From an uncultured Pelagibacteraceae bacterium (GTDB taxonomy: Bacteria; Pseudomonadota; Alphaproteobacteria; Pelagibacterales; Pelagibacteraceae), in NCBI GenBank assembly GCA_902633965.1, contig CACPID010000004.1, positions 1-64,000 on the forward strand: a DNA stretch of 64,000 nucleotides, given 5' to 3'. Both the position numbers and the translations under genes were made by a program. The notes below the pieces were generated by a model. The model saw only the letters and a program-made list of their open reading frames with translations, did no database searches and was not told the origin of the DNA. This document shows, in pieces, positions 48,475 through 58,100 of the stretch (positions are counted from its first letter, which is position 1; each line of letters starts with the position of its first letter).

Positions 48475-48491
48475 GACTCTAGGTTAGAGTC
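48475..48491 (-). promoter_or_regulatory. Perfect inverted repeat with paired GANTC sites upstream of ccrM
   Basis: GACTCTA (48475-48481), a 3-base loop and TAGAGTC (48485-48491) make a perfect 7-bp inverted repeat beginning 17 bases upstream of the ccrM start. Each arm contains a GANTC methylation site. Two further GANTC sites are at 48519-48523 and 48547-48551. It could be an operator or methylation switch for ccrM, a 5' leader hairpin or the rnhB terminator; the first is favoured by the site content. Confidence 0.5.
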
Positions 48492-48535
48492 CTCGTCAAC
48501 TTGTGATTGAATTATTTTGAGTCTTTTTGTGGTGG

Positions 48536-49111
48536 TTATTTCTCGAGACTCAATATGTTGTGTATAGGTTTAAATTTTTTTCTATGGTATTTGGTAACTC
48601 CAAATTTTTTAAGAGCCCTAAGATGGTCTATTGTTCCGTAGCCAGCGTTTTTGTGCCAGAAATACCTATGATGTATCTTTGCTAATTTTTTGATTAATCT
48701 ATCTCGTGATACTTTTGCAATTATAGATGCAGCAGATATTTCAGGTATCTTTTGGTCACCCTTAATTACGTACTTTAAATTATAACTCCTCATATCAGGA
48801 ATTTTGTTACCATCAACTAATATAATTTTTGGTTTTATTTTTAACTTTTTTATAGCTCTTTTCATTGCAAGCAGACTTGCATTTAAAATATTATATTTTT
48901 CTATTTCCTTTACGGACGCTGAACCAACTGACCATTTTGAATTTTTCTTTATATATTTTTCTAAATTTTCACGCTTATTTTTTGATAAACTTTTTGAATC
49001 TTTAAGTATTTTCTTATTGATGTCATTATTAAGAATTACAGCAGCAGCAAAGACTGGGCCAATTAAACTTCCTCTTCCAACTTCATCCACACCAGCTAAA
49101 GTTTTTTTCAT
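48536..49111 (-). CDS. rnhB: Ribonuclease HII
   Basis: RNase HII removes ribonucleotides misincorporated into DNA. The 191-residue protein begins 'TLAGVDEVGRGSLIGPVFAAA' with the catalytic Asp-Glu of DEVGRG at residues 7-12, has 'ILVDGNKIPD' near 97 (third acid) and 'AASIIAKVSRDRLIKKL' near 125, and ends 'GYGTIDHLRALKKFG' and 'HNILSLEK'. All catalytic acids are present. It starts one base after the uracil-DNA glycosylase stop. Together with rnhA the window encodes both RNase H types. Confidence 0.96.
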   Translation of the reverse strand: MKKTLAGVDEVGRGSLIGPVFAAAVILNNDINKKILKDSKSLSKNKRENLEKYIKKNSKWSVGSASVKEIEKYNILNASLLAMKRAIKKLKIKPKIILVDGNKIPDMRSYNLKYVIKGDQKIPEISAASIIAKVSRDRLIKKLAKIHHRYFWHKNAGYGTIDHLRALKKFGVTKYHRKKFKPIHNILSLEK

Positions 49112-49112
49112 T

Positions 49113-49799
49113 TTACAAAATGATATTCAATTCATTAATTTTTTTTCTTATTTCTTTTAAATCTATCCATGAATATTTTTTTTGATCTGGTTGCCTTAAA
49201 AGATATGCAGGATGAAATGTTACAATGGATAAGTAAGTTTTCCCCTTTATAATAACATCTTTCCATATTCCTCTCTCTTTAGAAATTTTAAAATTATTAC
49301 CAATCAATGCTTCCATTGCTGTACCACCCATAATTATTAGTATTTTAGGATTAATTATAGAAATATGTTCATATAGAAATTTTGAATATTTATTTATCTC
49401 AGCAGTTGTTGGCTTTCTATTATTTGGTGGCCTGTAATTGACAACATTTGTGATATAGATACTTTCTCTTTTAATATCTATGGCTGCTAACATTTTATTT
49501 AATAATTTTCCTGCATCGCCCATAAAAGGTTTTCCTATTTCATCCTCTTTTTGACCCGGGCCTTCACCTACAAGCATTATTTTACTTCTAAAATTTCCAT
49601 CACTAAAAACTAACTGGTTAGCATGATTTTTAAGATCACAAGCGTCAATTTCAGCAATTTGTTTTTTAAGATTTTCTAGTTGTAATTTAATTTCACCTGG
49701 TTGTTGTGACTTTTTCAGGCGTCTTATTGGTTTATTACTAAATTCGTAATTTGAGTCTATTGATTTTAGAAACTCATCATTTAAAACTTCATTATTCAT
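49113..49799 (-). CDS. Uracil-DNA glycosylase, family 4-like
   Basis: The 228-residue protein excises uracil from DNA. The catalytic motif is 'VGEGPGQKEDEIGKPFMGDAG' split near residues 78-98, and the second is 'TFHPAYLLRQP' near 196 (catalytic-loop His). Of the four cysteines that hold the 4Fe-4S cluster in classical family 4 enzymes, I see only one ('IDACDL'); the positions in 'NVVNYRPPNNRKPT' and 'INKYSKFL' carry Tyr. I use the ATG at 49799 because the alternative at 49817 overlaps the divergent TPR gene. It precedes rnhB by 1 base. Confidence 0.88.
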   Translation of the reverse strand: MNNEVLNDEFLKSIDSNYEFSNKPIRRLKKSQQPGEIKLQLENLKKQIAEIDACDLKNHANQLVFSDGNFRSKIMLVGEGPGQKEDEIGKPFMGDAGKLLNKMLAAIDIKRESIYITNVVNYRPPNNRKPTTAEINKYSKFLYEHISIINPKILIIMGGTAMEALIGNNFKISKERGIWKDVIIKGKTYLSIVTFHPAYLLRQPDQKKYSWIDLKEIRKKINELNIIL

Positions 49800-49807
49800 A
49801 AAAACAA

Positions 49808-51511
49808 ATGATATCAAAATTTATTAAATTTTTCTTTATTCTAATGATCTTTTTTTTCGCCAAACAGGCGAATTCCAAAGTAACAAATAATGATTTAAAT
49901 GAGAATGAACTAACCAATTATCTCTCAGCTATAATTTCTTATAATAACCAACAAAACCAAGATTCGTTAAGTTATTTTAATTCGTCAAAAGCATTAGTAA
50001 AAAAACGTGATAATTACTTAAGAAAATATATCTTCTCACTAGCTATAAATCAGAAAGTAAAAAAAGCAATTCAAGAAATAAAAATTTTAGAAAATAAAAA
50101 AGATTTTGATTTTTTTGAGTCTCAGGTGCTTTTGACACTGGACTCAATTTTAAAAGAGAAATATGAAGAGAGCGAAAATTATCTTGAACATTTAAATGAA
50201 CTAAAAAGTTCAAGCGTTTATGAAAATGCAATCTATGATACATTAACGTTATACTTATCGACTTTTAAAAACAAAAAACTGATTTTTCAAAAATCGAATT
50301 TTGATAATTTAGATCTTCTGAATATTACATTTTTAAAATGTTATTTAGAAGATGATACCACGTCTAAGTCATTCTATACTTTAGTTAATTCTTCAAATGT
50401 AGATTATTCAAGATACTTATTCTTTTATTCTAATTATTTGATCAATCAAAATAAAGTCGAAGAGGCAAAAAAACTTTTTTTGAAACAAGATAAACTCACA
50501 AGTGGGCTGCTTATTCTTCAAACAAATGACTGGTTAAAAAATAATCAAACAAAAAAAATTACCGATATATTTTCATGCAAGTCCGAAACTGATCTTTTAG
50601 CTGAATTTTTTTTCTTAATTTCAAATTTGTATTCATCTGATGAAGATTTTGAAAGATCTAACTTTTACTTAAGTGTTTCTAATTTTTTAAATGAAAAATT
50701 TAAAGCAAATAAGCTATTAACAGTTGAAAACTATTTTAATTCCAAAAAGTATAAAGAGGCTGAAAAAATATTAAAAAATTTTAGTAAGCAGGATAAGCTA
50801 TTTTATTGGTTCAAAGTGAAAATTAAAACCAAAATAATTGCAGAGAAACATGATGATCAACAAGCGTTGAATTATATTAAAACGAAGTTTAATAAAATAG
50901 AAAACAAAACAGATAAGATTATCTTTGATATGGCAAATATTTATAAAAATTATAAAAAATATAAAGAAGCAATAGAACTTTATTCTAAGTTAATGAAAAA
51001 TTATGAGAGTAACTCAGATACCTATGCTGATTTATTATTTAGAAGAGGTGGTAGTTATGAAAGATTGTCAAATTTTGAAAGGAGCGATAAAGATTTATTA
51101 ACGGCATTAAAAATTGTTCCAGATAATTCTTATACTTTAAATTATTTGGCCTATTCTTGGCTTGAGAGAAAAATTAATATTTCGAAAGCTGTAAAAATGT
51201 TGGAGATTGCATATAAGAATAATGAGGATGATCCATATATCACTGACTCAGTTGGTTGGGGTTATTATTTAACAGGAAGATATACAGAAGCAGAAAAATT
51301 TATGAGAAAAGCGATAACGCTAATGCCCAATGATCCAATCGTGAATGACCATTATGGTGATATTTTATGGAGTCTTAATAAAAAAATTCAAGCAAAGTAT
51401 TATTGGAATAGTGTTATAGGATTTAAAGATACGGAAAAAGATATGTTAGAAAAAGTAAAAAAAAAATTATTAGTGGGCCCAAATATTGATAACAATAACT
51501 CATACAATTAA
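49808..51511 (+). CDS. Exported TPR-repeat protein
   Basis: A 567-residue protein with an N-terminal signal or anchor (residues 1-23) and tetratricopeptide-like helices throughout. The clearest repeats are at the C terminus: 'KEAIELYSKLMKNY' near 393, 'LNYLAYSWLERKINISKAVKMLEIAYKNN' pieces near 450-478 and 'DSVGWGYYLTGRYTEAEKFMRKAITLMP' pieces near 483-510. TPR proteins of this design scaffold envelope or secretion assemblies; the partner is unknown. It overlaps ispE by 26 bases, an arrangement (TPR protein before ispE) seen in other alphaproteobacteria. Confidence 0.85.
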   Translation: MISKFIKFFFILMIFFFAKQANSKVTNNDLNENELTNYLSAIISYNNQQNQDSLSYFNSSKALVKKRDNYLRKYIFSLAINQKVKKAIQEIKILENKKDFDFFESQVLLTLDSILKEKYEESENYLEHLNELKSSSVYENAIYDTLTLYLSTFKNKKLIFQKSNFDNLDLLNITFLKCYLEDDTTSKSFYTLVNSSNVDYSRYLFFYSNYLINQNKVEEAKKLFLKQDKLTSGLLILQTNDWLKNNQTKKITDIFSCKSETDLLAEFFFLISNLYSSDEDFERSNFYLSVSNFLNEKFKANKLLTVENYFNSKKYKEAEKILKNFSKQDKLFYWFKVKIKTKIIAEKHDDQQALNYIKTKFNKIENKTDKIIFDMANIYKNYKKYKEAIELYSKLMKNYESNSDTYADLLFRRGGSYERLSNFERSDKDLLTALKIVPDNSYTLNYLAYSWLERKINISKAVKMLEIAYKNNEDDPYITDSVGWGYYLTGRYTEAEKFMRKAITLMPNDPIVNDHYGDILWSLNKKIQAKYYWNSVIGFKDTEKDMLEKVKKKLLVGPNIDNNNSYN

Positions 51512-52328
51512 GTCATACGCTAAGATCAATTTAAGTTTAAATATTGTCAGCAAAAAAAAGATAAATAATTTACATCAAATTGAAAGTTTAGTTGCTTTAA
51601 TTGATTTGGCTGATGAGATTAAAATTAGTGAAATTAGAAGTAAAAAACATAAGTTAATTTTTAGAGGAAAATATTCTAAAGGTATACCAAAATTTAATAC
51701 AATCACCCACTTATTGGCATTATTAGAAAAAGAAAAAATTGTTAAAAAAAAATATCAAATATTAGTAAAAAAAAATATTCCTCAAAAATCAGGCATGGGT
51801 GGCGGATCTATGAATGCGGCTTCAATTTTGAGTTTTTTTTTAAAAAAAAAAATATTAACAAAAAAACTAAGTGAAAAATTTGCTAAAAAAATTGGATCAG
51901 ATGTAATTTTGGGTCTTAATAAATTTCCAAAAATTTATCTACCTAATGGAAAAATACGGGTACTCAAAACTAGAATTAAATACTATCTATTATTAGTAAA
52001 ACCCAATTTTGGCTGCTCAACAAGAAAAGTTTTTTCTGCAAATAAAGCATTTTCTAAAAGTAAATTAGGCAAATTAAAAAATGTTAGTAAAAATATGATA
52101 ATAAATAGTGAAAATGATCTTGAAAATAGTGCTTTCCGACTTTATCCAAACCTTTTTAAATTAAAAAATAAGCTATTAAGTTGGAAAAAAGCTGAATTTG
52201 TAAGAATGACAGGATCTGGTTCAACTTTAGTGATGTATTTTAATAAAGAAGTATCTGCAAAAAATGCGTTGAAAATGTCCAAAAGGAAATTAAATAATTG
52301 TTGGTGCATTTTATCAAAAGTTATATAA
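51486..52328 (+). CDS. ispE: 4-(cytidine 5'-diphospho)-2-C-methylerythritol kinase, TTG start
   Basis: IspE phosphorylates CDP-methylerythritol in the MEP isoprenoid pathway. The 280-residue GHMP kinase has 'IKSYAKINLSLNIVSKK' at the N terminus, the ATP loop 'KSGMGGGSMNAAS' near residue 101, 'GSDVILGL' near 137 and 'VRMTGSGSTLVMYF' near 238. The start is TTG at 51486 inside the end of the TPR gene, because the conserved 'SYAKINLSL' begins only 9 residues later and no ATG is available. It is extremely lysine-rich. ispH of the same pathway is at 34.0-35.0 kb. Confidence 0.92.
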   Translation: MITITHTIKSYAKINLSLNIVSKKKINNLHQIESLVALIDLADEIKISEIRSKKHKLIFRGKYSKGIPKFNTITHLLALLEKEKIVKKKYQILVKKNIPQKSGMGGGSMNAASILSFFLKKKILTKKLSEKFAKKIGSDVILGLNKFPKIYLPNGKIRVLKTRIKYYLLLVKPNFGCSTRKVFSANKAFSKSKLGKLKNVSKNMIINSENDLENSAFRLYPNLFKLKNKLLSWKKAEFVRMTGSGSTLVMYFNKEVSAKNALKMSKRKLNNCWCILSKVI

Positions 52329-52360
52329 AAATTTATTTTTGATAGAAAATAAATAAACTT

Positions 52361-52435
52361 TGGGGCGTAGCCAAGTGGTAAGGCAGCGGTTTTTGGTACC
52401 GCCATTCCTAGGTTCGAATCCTAGCGCCCCAGCCA
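52361..52435 (+). tRNA. tRNA-Gln (anticodon TTG), CCA encoded
   Basis: TGGGGCG (52361-52367) pairs with CGCCCCA (52425-52431) as the acceptor stem, followed by discriminator G and an encoded CCA (52433-52435). The anticodon arm GCGGT-TTTTGGT-ACCGC puts TTG in the anticodon position, and the T arm reads CCTAG-GTTCGAATC-CTAG, with the standard GTTCGAA loop. It lies 32 bases after ispE and 3 bases before the ATG of the CCA-adding enzyme gene. Confidence 0.96.
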
Positions 52436-52438
52436 AAT

Positions 52439-53704
52439 ATGTTAAACTTTTTAAATAAAATTTTAAGTAATTCAAATAAAATTGAGTCCAAATTTATTGA
52501 TCTACAAAATAATTCAAATGTAAAAAAAATATTTAATTCAATTCAAGATTTTTCAGCAGACTCTGAAGTTAGATATGTTGGTGGTTGTGTTAGAAAAATT
52601 CTCATGAATGAAAAAGTCGATGATATTGATCTTGCAACCAACCTTAAACCTGATGACATTCAAAAAGCACTAAATGATAATAATATCAAGTTTTATGAAA
52701 CAGGTATCCAACATGGAACAATTACTGCACAAATTGATAATGAAAAATTTGAAATTACATCCTTGAGAAGCGATGTACTGCCTGATGGAAGACATTCAAA
52801 AGTTGAATTTACCAAAGATTGGAAAAAAGATGCTGAAAGAAGAGACTTTACAATAAACGCTATTTATTCAGACATAAATGGAAACCTGTTTGATCCCTTT
52901 GATGGAAAAAGAGACCTTGAGGCCGGTAAAGTTATTTTTATTGGTAAAGCAGACCAAAGAATTCAAGAGGATTATTTAAGAATTCTTAGGTATTTAAGAT
53001 TTTTCTCCATGTATAGCAAAACAGACCACGATTTAAATACTTTAAAAAGTATTAAAAAAAATTTAAGTGGTATTTCTAAAATATCATCCGAGCGACTATT
53101 AGATGAATTTAAAAAAATTACTATTTCAGGTTCATTAGAAAAACTATGTTTAAATAGTTATTCTTTAGAGATACTGAAATTTATATTTCCACAATTTAAA
53201 AAACTAGAAATTATAAAAAATTTAAATCCTAAGGCTAAAGAAAATTTAAAAAATATTGATTTTCCCGTTTTGTTAGCAGTGATAAGCATAGATGAAACAG
53301 ATAATTTAGAATATTTCCTATTTAAATTTAATATTTCCAAAAAGGATCAAAAACGAATTAAAAATATTAAAGATTTTTTTTATAATGTTAAAACTACAGT
53401 CAAAATAGATACCAAATCACTTTGGAAATATTACTATTTGCATGGTAAAGAAAGTTTATTTGATATTTTAAATTATAAAGTATTAACCTCAAAAAAAGCT
53501 GAAAAAAAAATTTTAGATTTTATTAAATACTTTAAAAATCAAGAGTTACCAGTCTTTCCTATTAAAGCAGAAGATTTAATGAAAAAATTTAATTTAACTG
53601 AGGGAAAAAAAATTGGTGAATACTTAAAACTTTTAGAGGACTTTTGGATTAAAAATAATTTTTCTATTACAGAAAAAGACTTAGAAAGAATTGTAAAAAA
53701 TTAA
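52439..53704 (+). CDS. CCA tRNA nucleotidyltransferase / poly(A) polymerase family
   Basis: The 421-residue enzyme belongs to the class II nucleotidyltransferases that repair or add the tRNA CCA end. Signature motifs are '[24 protein letters not shown]' pieces near residues 45-66 (GG...DxD), '[10 protein letters not shown]' near 103, '[10 protein letters not shown]' near 136, '[13 protein letters not shown]' near 152 and '[15 protein letters not shown]' near 178. ATG at 52439 is the only reasonable start; no in-frame GTG/TTG lies near, and no ribosome binding site is seen, because the tRNA-Gln gene ends three bases upstream. It overlaps the convergent greA end by 4 bases. Confidence 0.93.
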   Translation: MLNFLNKILSNSNKIESKFIDLQNNSNVKKIFNSIQDFSADSEVRYVGGCVRKILMNEKVDDIDLATNLKPDDIQKALNDNNIKFYETGIQHGTITAQIDNEKFEITSLRSDVLPDGRHSKVEFTKDWKKDAERRDFTINAIYSDINGNLFDPFDGKRDLEAGKVIFIGKADQRIQEDYLRILRYLRFFSMYSKTDHDLNTLKSIKKNLSGISKISSERLLDEFKKITISGSLEKLCLNSYSLEILKFIFPQFKKLEIIKNLNPKAKENLKNIDFPVLLAVISIDETDNLEYFLFKFNISKKDQKRIKNIKDFFYNVKTTVKIDTKSLWKYYYLHGKESLFDILNYKVLTSKKAEKKILDFIKYFKNQELPVFPIKAEDLMKKFNLTEGKKIGEYLKLLEDFWIKNNFSITEKDLERIVKN

Positions 53705-54177
53705 ATATATTTTACATCTTTTATTTCAAAATTTTTATCTCCTGCAGGAGTTTTAATTTCAACTAGGTCGCCTTTATTTTTGCCAATCAATCCTTTACCT
53801 ATTGGAGATTTAAAATAAATTAATTTATTTTTTATATCAGCCTCATCTTTACCAACTATTTTATAATTTACTTTTTCATCATTATCTAAGTTTACTAAAA
53901 AAACAGTTGATCCAAATATAACCTTGCCTTCATTTGCAAGTTTAGTCACATCAATTACATTTGCTCTTGCAATTAAATCATTAATTTCCTCAATTCTTCC
54001 TTCATTATGGGATTGTTGCTCTTTGGCTGCGTGGTACTCCGCATTTTCTTTAAGGTCACCATGAGATCTTGCCTCAGATATAGCCGAAACTATTTCCGGA
54101 CGTTTTTTTTCTTTTCTAAAAACTAGTTCTTCTTTTAGTTTCTCTAAACCTTTAATTGTTATTGGCTCTTTATCCAT
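53701..54177 (-). CDS. greA: Transcription elongation factor GreA
   Basis: GreA rescues backtracked RNA polymerase by stimulating transcript cleavage. The protein has the coiled-coil tip acids in '[20 protein letters not shown]' (residues ~36-55) and the C-terminal FKBP-like domain with '[14 protein letters not shown]' and '[18 protein letters not shown]'-type segments. I choose the ATG at 54177 ([14 protein letters not shown]), giving the usual 158 residues and a 2-base gap to hemF; an upstream ATG at 54189 would add four residues and overlap hemF. Confidence 0.95.
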   Translation of the reverse strand: MDKEPITIKGLEKLKEELVFRKEKKRPEIVSAISEARSHGDLKENAEYHAAKEQQSHNEGRIEEINDLIARANVIDVTKLANEGKVIFGSTVFLVNLDNDEKVNYKIVGKDEADIKNKLIYFKSPIGKGLIGKNKGDLVEIKTPAGDKNFEIKDVKYI

Positions 54178-54179
54178 TC

Positions 54180-55007
54180 TTATTTCCATTTAGCAATAGG
54201 CGGTAACGACATTAAAATTCCTTCTACGTTTCCACCTGTTTGTAGTCCGAATTTAGTTCCTCTATCATATATTAAATTAAATTCTACATATCTTCCACGT
54301 TTCAAAAATTGTTTTTCCTTATCTTTTTTTGTCCATTTTTTATTTTTATACTTAAAAATAATTTCATTATAAATCATTTGAAAAGTTAAACCAACATCCC
54401 TTACAAATTCAAAATCTTTTTCCCAATTTTTTTTTTTATAATCGAAAAAAATACCACCTATTCCTCTGGGTTCATTTCTATGTTTCAAAAAAAAATATTC
54501 ATCACACCATTTTTTATATTTTTTATAATAATTTTTATTATGTTGATCACAAGATTTCTTAAGTGTTTGATGAAATTTTTTCTTTAAATTATTATTTTTA
54601 ATACACGGTGTTATATCCATCCCTCCACCAAACCATCCAGATGATGTGTGAATATATCTCGTATTGAAATGCATTGCTGGAACATGCGGATTTTTCATGT
54701 GCATCACAACCGAGATGCCTGAGGCCCAAAATTTTGCACTCTTGTTAGTTCCAGGAATCTTATTCTTAAATTGTTTTGATAATTTTCCATAGACTTCAGA
54801 AAAATTAACTCCAACTTTGTCAAAAACTTTTCCATTTTCAAATATTCTAAATTCACCACCACCTTCATCTCTTTTTTTATTCCTTTCCCAGCTATTTGAA
54901 TTAAATATATTTTTTTTTCCCTCAATTTTTTCAATGTCATCACAAATAGAATCTTGTAAAATTTTAAACCAATTAGACGTAAGTTTTTTTTTGAGTTTTT
55001 CGTTCAT
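54180..55007 (-). CDS. hemF: Oxygen-dependent coproporphyrinogen III oxidase
   Basis: HemF converts coproporphyrinogen III to protoporphyrinogen IX with O2. The 275-residue protein has '[20 protein letters not shown]' near residue 49, '[20 protein letters not shown]' near 100, '[12 protein letters not shown]' near 128, '[10 protein letters not shown]' near 178 and '[20 protein letters not shown]' near 240: the complete family pattern. It lies 1 base after trmL and 2 bases before greA. It supplies heme for the bc1 complex and oxidase encoded in the window; no anaerobic hemN-type gene is seen here. Confidence 0.96.
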   Translation of the reverse strand: MNEKLKKKLTSNWFKILQDSICDDIEKIEGKKNIFNSNSWERNKKRDEGGGEFRIFENGKVFDKVGVNFSEVYGKLSKQFKNKIPGTNKSAKFWASGISVVMHMKNPHVPAMHFNTRYIHTSSGWFGGGMDITPCIKNNNLKKKFHQTLKKSCDQHNKNYYKKYKKWCDEYFFLKHRNEPRGIGGIFFDYKKKNWEKDFEFVRDVGLTFQMIYNEIIFKYKNKKWTKKDKEKQFLKRGRYVEFNLIYDRGTKFGLQTGGNVEGILMSLPPIAKWK

Positions 55008-55008
55008 T

Positions 55009-55473
55009 TTAATTAAGTTGTCTTAAACATTCTGCCACAACAATAGAAACTGATGTTGATAAATTTAAAGATCTTTTTTTGTCTACCATTGGGATTTTTA
55101 ACCTATGATTTACTAATTTATGTATTTTTTCAGGCACTCCTGCACTTTCTTTACCAAATAAAATAGTATCATTTTTTTTAAATTTAAAGTCTGTATAATT
55201 TTCTTTTCCTTTTGTAGTCATTAAAATAACTCTTTGCTTACTTTTTGCTTGAAGAAAATCTTCTGCACTCTCATAAAATTTTATTTTATCTAAATTCATA
55301 TAATCTAATACAACTCTTTTAAATCTTTTATCGCTTAATAAGAAACCACAAGGCTCAATAATTTCAAGACTCGCCCCCAGACAAGAGCAAGTTCTGATGA
55401 TAGACGCAGTATTTTGAGGAATATCAGGCTCATATAGTGCTATTTTGAACGCTGAAATGGCTTTATGTGTCAT
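55009..55473 (-). CDS. trmL: tRNA (cytidine34-2'-O)-methyltransferase TrmL
   Basis: The 154-residue SPOUT enzyme methylates the wobble nucleotide of certain tRNA-Leu. Family pattern: '[21 protein letters not shown]' pieces near residues 11-30, '[17 protein letters not shown]' near 46, '[14 protein letters not shown]' near 106 and '[22 protein letters not shown]' pieces near 128-148, with the knot and SAM-binding residues. It precedes hemF by one base and is divergent from petA, with 72 bases between starts that should hold the petABC promoter. Confidence 0.94.
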   Translation of the reverse strand: MTHKAISAFKIALYEPDIPQNTASIIRTCSCLGASLEIIEPCGFLLSDKRFKRVVLDYMNLDKIKFYESAEDFLQAKSKQRVILMTTKGKENYTDFKFKKNDTILFGKESAGVPEKIHKLVNHRLKIPMVDKKRSLNLSTSVSIVVAECLRQLN

Positions 55474-55545
55474 TGTTTCAGTAGAAATTATTCATTTTTA
55501 TATTATATGAAATCATATATTAGGTACCTTAAACTATATTTAAAA

Positions 55546-56055
55546 ATGTCCGAGAAAAAAGTTAAAAGAAGAGATTTTATATTCACAGCAACTTATGCTG
55601 TTGGTGCGGTGGGTGTTGCAGCTACAGTATGGCCCTTAGTAGATCAAATGAACCCTGATGCATCTGTAAAAGCTTTAGCTAGCACGGAAGTAGACGTGAG
55701 TTCAGTTGAACCTGGCAAAACCATAACTGTTTTATGGAGAGGCAAACCAGTATTTATTAAAAGAAGAACTCAAAATGAAATTGATGAAGCAAGGTCTGTA
55801 AGGATGGAAGATTTACCAGATCCAGAAAAAGATGAGGATAGAGCGAAAAATCCAGAGTGGCTTGTGATGTTAGGAGTTTGTACTCATCTTGGCTGCGTAC
55901 CTTTAAATGATAAAGGAGACTACAATGGTTGGTTTTGCCCATGTCACGGATCACATTACGATACATCTGGAAGAATTAGAAAAGGACCTGCACCAACAAA
56001 TATGTCAATCCCGAACTATGAATTTTTAGAAAATAACATAATTAAAATTGGATAA
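55546..56055 (+). CDS. petA: Ubiquinol-cytochrome c reductase Rieske iron-sulfur subunit
   Basis: The 169-residue Rieske protein transfers electrons from ubiquinol to cytochrome c1. It starts [11 protein letters not shown], a Tat-type RR signal and membrane anchor (to about residue 32). The 2Fe-2S ligands are in '[11 protein letters not shown]' near 110 and '[12 protein letters not shown]' near 130, with both disulfide cysteines. I choose ATG 55546 because the longer reading from 55465 overlaps trmL and adds a sequence unlike any Rieske N terminus. petB follows after 5 bases. Confidence 0.95.
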   Translation: MSEKKVKRRDFIFTATYAVGAVGVAATVWPLVDQMNPDASVKALASTEVDVSSVEPGKTITVLWRGKPVFIKRRTQNEIDEARSVRMEDLPDPEKDEDRAKNPEWLVMLGVCTHLGCVPLNDKGDYNGWFCPCHGSHYDTSGRIRKGPAPTNMSIPNYEFLENNIIKIG

Positions 56056-56060
56056 AACTA

Positions 56061-57320
56061 ATGAGTGATCATAATTACACACCAAAATCTAAATTCGGAA
56101 AGTGGTTTAACGATAGATTACCCCTATTGTCATTAGCAAACCATCTTACTGATTACCCAACACCAAAAAATCTAAATTATTGGTGGACATTTGGAGGCAT
56201 TTTAACTTTTTGTTTAATTACACAGATTGTTACAGGCTTAACATTAGCTATGCATTATATTGCTCATGCCGATATGGCCTTTGATAGTGTTGAGCATATC
56301 ATGAGAGATGTAAATTACGGTTGGTTAATTAGATACATTCATTCCAATGGAGCCTCTATGTTTTTTTTAGCCGTTTACATTCATATATTTAGATCTCTAT
56401 TTTATGGATCTTATAAAGCTCCAAGAGAGATAATCTGGATATTAGGAATTATAATTTATTTACTGATGATGGCTGCTGCATTTATGGGATATGTTCTTCC
56501 ATGGGGACAAATGAGTTTTTGGGGAGCAACAGTTATAACAAATCTTTTTAGTGCTATTCCACTAGTTGGAGAAGGTATAGTCACATGGTTATGGGGCGGC
56601 TATTCTGTTGATAATCCTACGCTTACAAGATTTTTTACATTACATTATTTAATTCCATTTTTAATATTAGGTTTAGTTGTATTACATATTTGGGCATTAC
56701 ACGTTCCTGGAAATAATAACCCAGTTGGTATTGATATAAAGAAACCATCTAAAGATACGGTTCCATTTCATCCGTATATTGTAATCAAGGATACATTCGC
56801 ATTATTGATGTTTATGATAATTTTTGCTTTTTTTGTTTTTTATTCTCCAAACGTTTTAGGGCACGCAGATAATTATATTGAGGCCAATCCAATGGTAACA
56901 CCAGCGCATATTGTACCGGAGTGGTACTTATTACCTTTTTATGCAATTTTAAGATCTGTACCAGATAAGCTCTTAGGTGTGATAGCTATGTTATCTGCGA
57001 TTTTAATACTCGCTGCCTTGCCGTGGTTAGACACATCTAAAATAAGATCAGCTGTATTTAGACCTTTGTATAGACAATTTTATTGGATTTTAGTTTTAGA
57101 CGTACTAGTTTTAGGATACGTGGGAGCAATGCCAGCTGAGGGATTATACTTACTCATCGCAAGAGTTGCTACCGCTTATTATTTTGCGCACTTCTTAATA
57201 ATTCTTCCATTACTTGGATTTAAAGAGAAAACTCTGCCTTTACCATTTAGCATATCAGATCCAGTTTTAGGAGGTTCAGCCAATTTATCTATGGCAAAAA
57301 GTGATAAAAAAGAGGGTTGA
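56061..57320 (+). CDS. petB: Ubiquinol-cytochrome c reductase cytochrome b
   Basis: The 419-residue membrane subunit carries both b hemes and the quinone sites. Eight helices are seen; '[20 protein letters not shown]' near residue 45, heme His in '[21 protein letters not shown]' pieces (residues ~91-112), '[20 protein letters not shown]' near 144, the second His pair in '[24 protein letters not shown]' pieces near 192-215 and the Qo motif PEWY near 288. It is a full-length (non-split) cytochrome b. petC starts 3 bases after its stop. Confidence 0.98.
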   Translation: MSDHNYTPKSKFGKWFNDRLPLLSLANHLTDYPTPKNLNYWWTFGGILTFCLITQIVTGLTLAMHYIAHADMAFDSVEHIMRDVNYGWLIRYIHSNGASMFFLAVYIHIFRSLFYGSYKAPREIIWILGIIIYLLMMAAAFMGYVLPWGQMSFWGATVITNLFSAIPLVGEGIVTWLWGGYSVDNPTLTRFFTLHYLIPFLILGLVVLHIWALHVPGNNNPVGIDIKKPSKDTVPFHPYIVIKDTFALLMFMIIFAFFVFYSPNVLGHADNYIEANPMVTPAHIVPEWYLLPFYAILRSVPDKLLGVIAMLSAILILAALPWLDTSKIRSAVFRPLYRQFYWILVLDVLVLGYVGAMPAEGLYLLIARVATAYYFAHFLIILPLLGFKEKTLPLPFSISDPVLGGSANLSMAKSDKKEG

Positions 57321-57323
57321 GGA

Positions 57324-58100
57324 GTGAGAGCTTTTAAAATTCTATTAATTACTTTTATATTTTTTACCGTACCCCTTCAAATAAATAGCGCTGAAAAAGT
57401 TGAATTATTAAAGACAGATTGGTCTTTTAAAGGACCTCTAGGTAAGTTTGATAGATCATCATTACAAAGAGGATATCAAGTGTACACCGAGGTGTGTGCA
57501 GCCTGCCATTCAATGAAATATTTAAGTTACAGAAATTTAATGGAAAAGGGTGGGCCTGAATTTTCAGAGGCTCAAGCAAAATCTATAGCAGCAAGTTTTG
57601 AGGTCACTGATGGTCCAAATGCTGATGGAGAAATGTTTTCAAGACCTGCAAGATTGTCTGATAAATTTCCAATGCCATATCCAAATGAGAAGGCAGCCCA
57701 AGCAGCTAATGGAGGTGCTTACCCACCAGACATGTCTGTTTTGGCTAAAGCTAGAAAAGGGGGCGTAGATTATCTTTATTCAGTCCTATTAGGTTATACA
57801 GAGCCTCCAGCTGGAGTCACTTTGGACGAAGGCGTTTATTACAATAAGTTTATGTATGGAAACAAAATTAAAATGCCAAAAGTTCTTGAGGATGACTTAA
57901 TAGAGTATGGAGATGGTACTTTAGCTACAGAAGAGCAAATGGCGAAAGACGTTGTTACGTTTTTGATGTGGTCAGCAGAGCCACATCTAGAAGCAAGACA
58001 TAAAATGGGCTTTAGAGCAATTATATATTTGACTATTTTGACTATATTAGTTTATTTCAGTATGAAAAAAATTTGGTCACGTGTTGAATCTGAAGTTTAA
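57324..58100 (+). CDS. petC: Ubiquinol-cytochrome c reductase cytochrome c1, GTG start
   Basis: The 258-residue cytochrome c1 has a signal peptide (residues 1-22), the heme c site 'VCAACHSMKYLSYRNLM' near 53-69, the Met ligand region 'KIKMPKVLEDDLIEYGDGT' near 184 and a C-terminal membrane anchor ('FRAIIYLTILTILVYFSM', about 231-248). The start is GTG at 57324, three bases after petB, preceded by a GAGG-type ribosome site. Its last 24 bases overlap, on the opposite strand, the end of ychF; both reading frames are conserved there. Confidence 0.96.
   Translation: MRAFKILLITFIFFTVPLQINSAEKVELLKTDWSFKGPLGKFDRSSLQRGYQVYTEVCAACHSMKYLSYRNLMEKGGPEFSEAQAKSIAASFEVTDGPNADGEMFSRPARLSDKFPMPYPNEKAAQAANGGAYPPDMSVLAKARKGGVDYLYSVLLGYTEPPAGVTLDEGVYYNKFMYGNKIKMPKVLEDDLIEYGDGTLATEEQMAKDVVTFLMWSAEPHLEARHKMGFRAIIYLTILTILVYFSMKKIWSRVESEV

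Noticed and set aside
52361-52435. tRNA-Gln as a mobile-element attachment site
   Set aside because: No integrase gene and no duplicated 3' tRNA fragment is seen; the next gene starts three bases later and is a core gene.
55465-55545. Extended N terminus of petA from ATG 55465
   Set aside because: It overlaps trmL and places 27 unrelated residues before the Tat-like RRDF signal.
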